DNA from: Streptomyces sp. SCL15-4
GTDB lineage: Bacteria; Actinomycetota; Actinomycetes; Streptomycetales; Streptomycetaceae
DNA length: 64,000 nucleotides
Direction: 5' to 3'
Assembly: GCF_033366695.1 (NCBI RefSeq)
Contig: NZ_JAOBTQ010000001.1
Coordinates: 7,068,001 to 7,132,000 of the forward strand
Position numbers and translations under genes: made by a program. The notes beneath the pieces were generated by a model. It ran no database searches. It was not told the origin of the DNA and worked only from the letters and a program-made list of their open reading frames with translations. Shown piece by piece: positions 63,423 through 64,000 of this stretch (positions are counted from its first letter, which is position 1; the number at the start of each line of letters is the position of its first letter).

Positions 63423-64000
63423 ATGCCTTTGAAGGCGTTGCGTGGTCCGAAGGTGTGGCTGTGGCGCTGGCGGCGCAACCCGCTCAGACGCCGGGCCGAC
63501 GTGGTGGAGGCCTGGGTGGTGCTCGGCGCCTTTTCGCTGACCGTCCTGGCCGGGGTGCTGGCGGGCCTGTTGGCGGCCGGCTCGGTGGAGCACGGGCTCG
63601 CCCGCGAGCGGACCGAACGGCGGCCCACCGTGGCCCGGGTGGTCACACGGGTCCCGGCGAAGCCGCCCGCGCGGGAGGACCGGGCCGGGGAGCGGGTCTG
63701 GGCGCAGGCCCGCTGGCACGCGGTGGACGGCTCCTCGCACACCGGCCGGGTCCGCGTACGGGCCGGCAGCGAGCCGGGCACGCCGGTCACCGTCTGGACC
63801 GACTCGCGCGGCCGGCTCGTCAACCGCCCCGTCACCGCCTCCGAGGCCGCCTTCCGGGCCACGCTGGTCGGCCTCCTGGTCGGCGTGAGCGCCGCCGCCG
63901 TGCCCTGCGTCGCGGGCCTGGCCGTGCGGGGCCGCCTGGAGCGCCGGCGCCTGCGGGCATGGGACACGGAATGGGCCCGCCTCGGCCCGCAGTGGGGCCG
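63423..64000 (+). CDS. Rv1733c-like membrane protein, 3' end outside window
   Basis: Open frame from ATG 63423 to the window edge (192 codons and part of another). Begins with basic and Trp-rich residues (WLWRWRRNPLRRR), a membrane segment (WVVLGAFSLTVLAGVLAGLLAAG), an extracytoplasmic stretch, a second membrane segment (ATLVGLLVGVSAAAVPCVAGLAV) and a basic cytoplasmic tail. This two-helix layout matches the Rv1733c family. The family normally ends shortly after a WGPR-like motif, so little is missing. GAGGAGG overlaps close to the start. Confidence 0.85.
   Translation, partial: MPLKALRGPKVWLWRWRRNPLRRRADVVEAWVVLGAFSLTVLAGVLAGLLAAGSVEHGLARERTERRPTVARVVTRVPAKPPAREDRAGERVWAQARWHAVDGSSHTGRVRVRAGSEPGTPVTVWTDSRGRLVNRPVTASEAAFRATLVGLLVGVSAAAVPCVAGLAVRGRLERRRLRAWDTEWARLGPQWG

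Overview
The window is high-GC actinomycete DNA, almost certainly Streptomyces. Supporting signs are strong G/C bias at third codon positions, many GTG starts, GGAGG ribosome sites, Tat and lipoprotein signals, a ROK-controlled xylA/xylB locus, an orphan roadblock protein, a Zn-free L31 paralogue, a DUF5709-type protein, a Cys-containing sulfur-operon leader peptide and a DasR-like site. No rRNA, tRNA, CRISPR array or insertion sequence was seen. Exact species cannot be read from the sequence.

Layout. 1-1017: 3' part of a membrane-protein gene. 1001-3699: a compact lasso-peptide-like (RiPP) locus on the minus strand. It has a promoter, a previously easy-to-miss 39-codon precursor gene with a strong ribosome site, a perfect hairpin, a McjB-like fused leader-binding/peptidase gene and an asparagine-synthetase-like cyclase; no transporter was found. 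3927-7847: a cytosolic subtilase with a translationally coupled I9-like protein, facing a rare trypsin-like protease/endonuclease-I fusion that has a perfect palindrome in its upstream region. 8132-10749: ECF sigma factor with SnoaL-like domain, and a metallo-beta-lactamase-fold hydrolase. 10754-13638: aldehyde dehydrogenase and a GAF/winged-helix activator. 13708-17115: Tat amidase, acetamidase/formamidase and APC permease. 17647-21764: ROK regulator, xylB and divergent xylA with tandem terminators.

21924-28773: small genes including an amber-interrupted membrane peptide, an MpaB-type oxygenase, a PadR/hydrolase divergon with a perfect operator, a methyltransferase, a PPOX-fold protein, a roadblock protein and a DUF6397-like protein. 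28805-34022: TesB thioesterase, DEAD/DEAH helicase, metal-dependent hydrolase, L31 and a DUF5709-type protein. 34023-34790 is gene-free, repeat-bearing DNA. 34791-38374: heterodimeric ABC exporter with one consensus and one degenerate ATP site. 38567-44251: secreted amidase, M1 peptidase and PNGase-like protein. 44335-46700: MarR regulator and ABC exporter with an operator between them. 46744-48731: MltG-like protein and flavin monooxygenase. 48795-51723: sulfonate-type ABC uptake operon with its leader peptide.

51846-57880: YjbQ protein, DUF5997, an HTH-less LysR sensor domain, an MFS exporter, a HAD fragment, an Lrp regulator and an FUSC protein. 57921-61907: DasR-like site, lactonase, CbiX-like chelatase, BadF-type sugar kinase and uracil-DNA glycosylase. 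62064-64000: BNR-repeat protein and a divergent Rv1733c-like membrane protein running off the edge.

The best candidates for an undescribed system are the compact lasso-like locus (1001-3699) and the neighbouring protease/protease-nuclease group (3927-7847). Everything here is read by eye; no database search was run.
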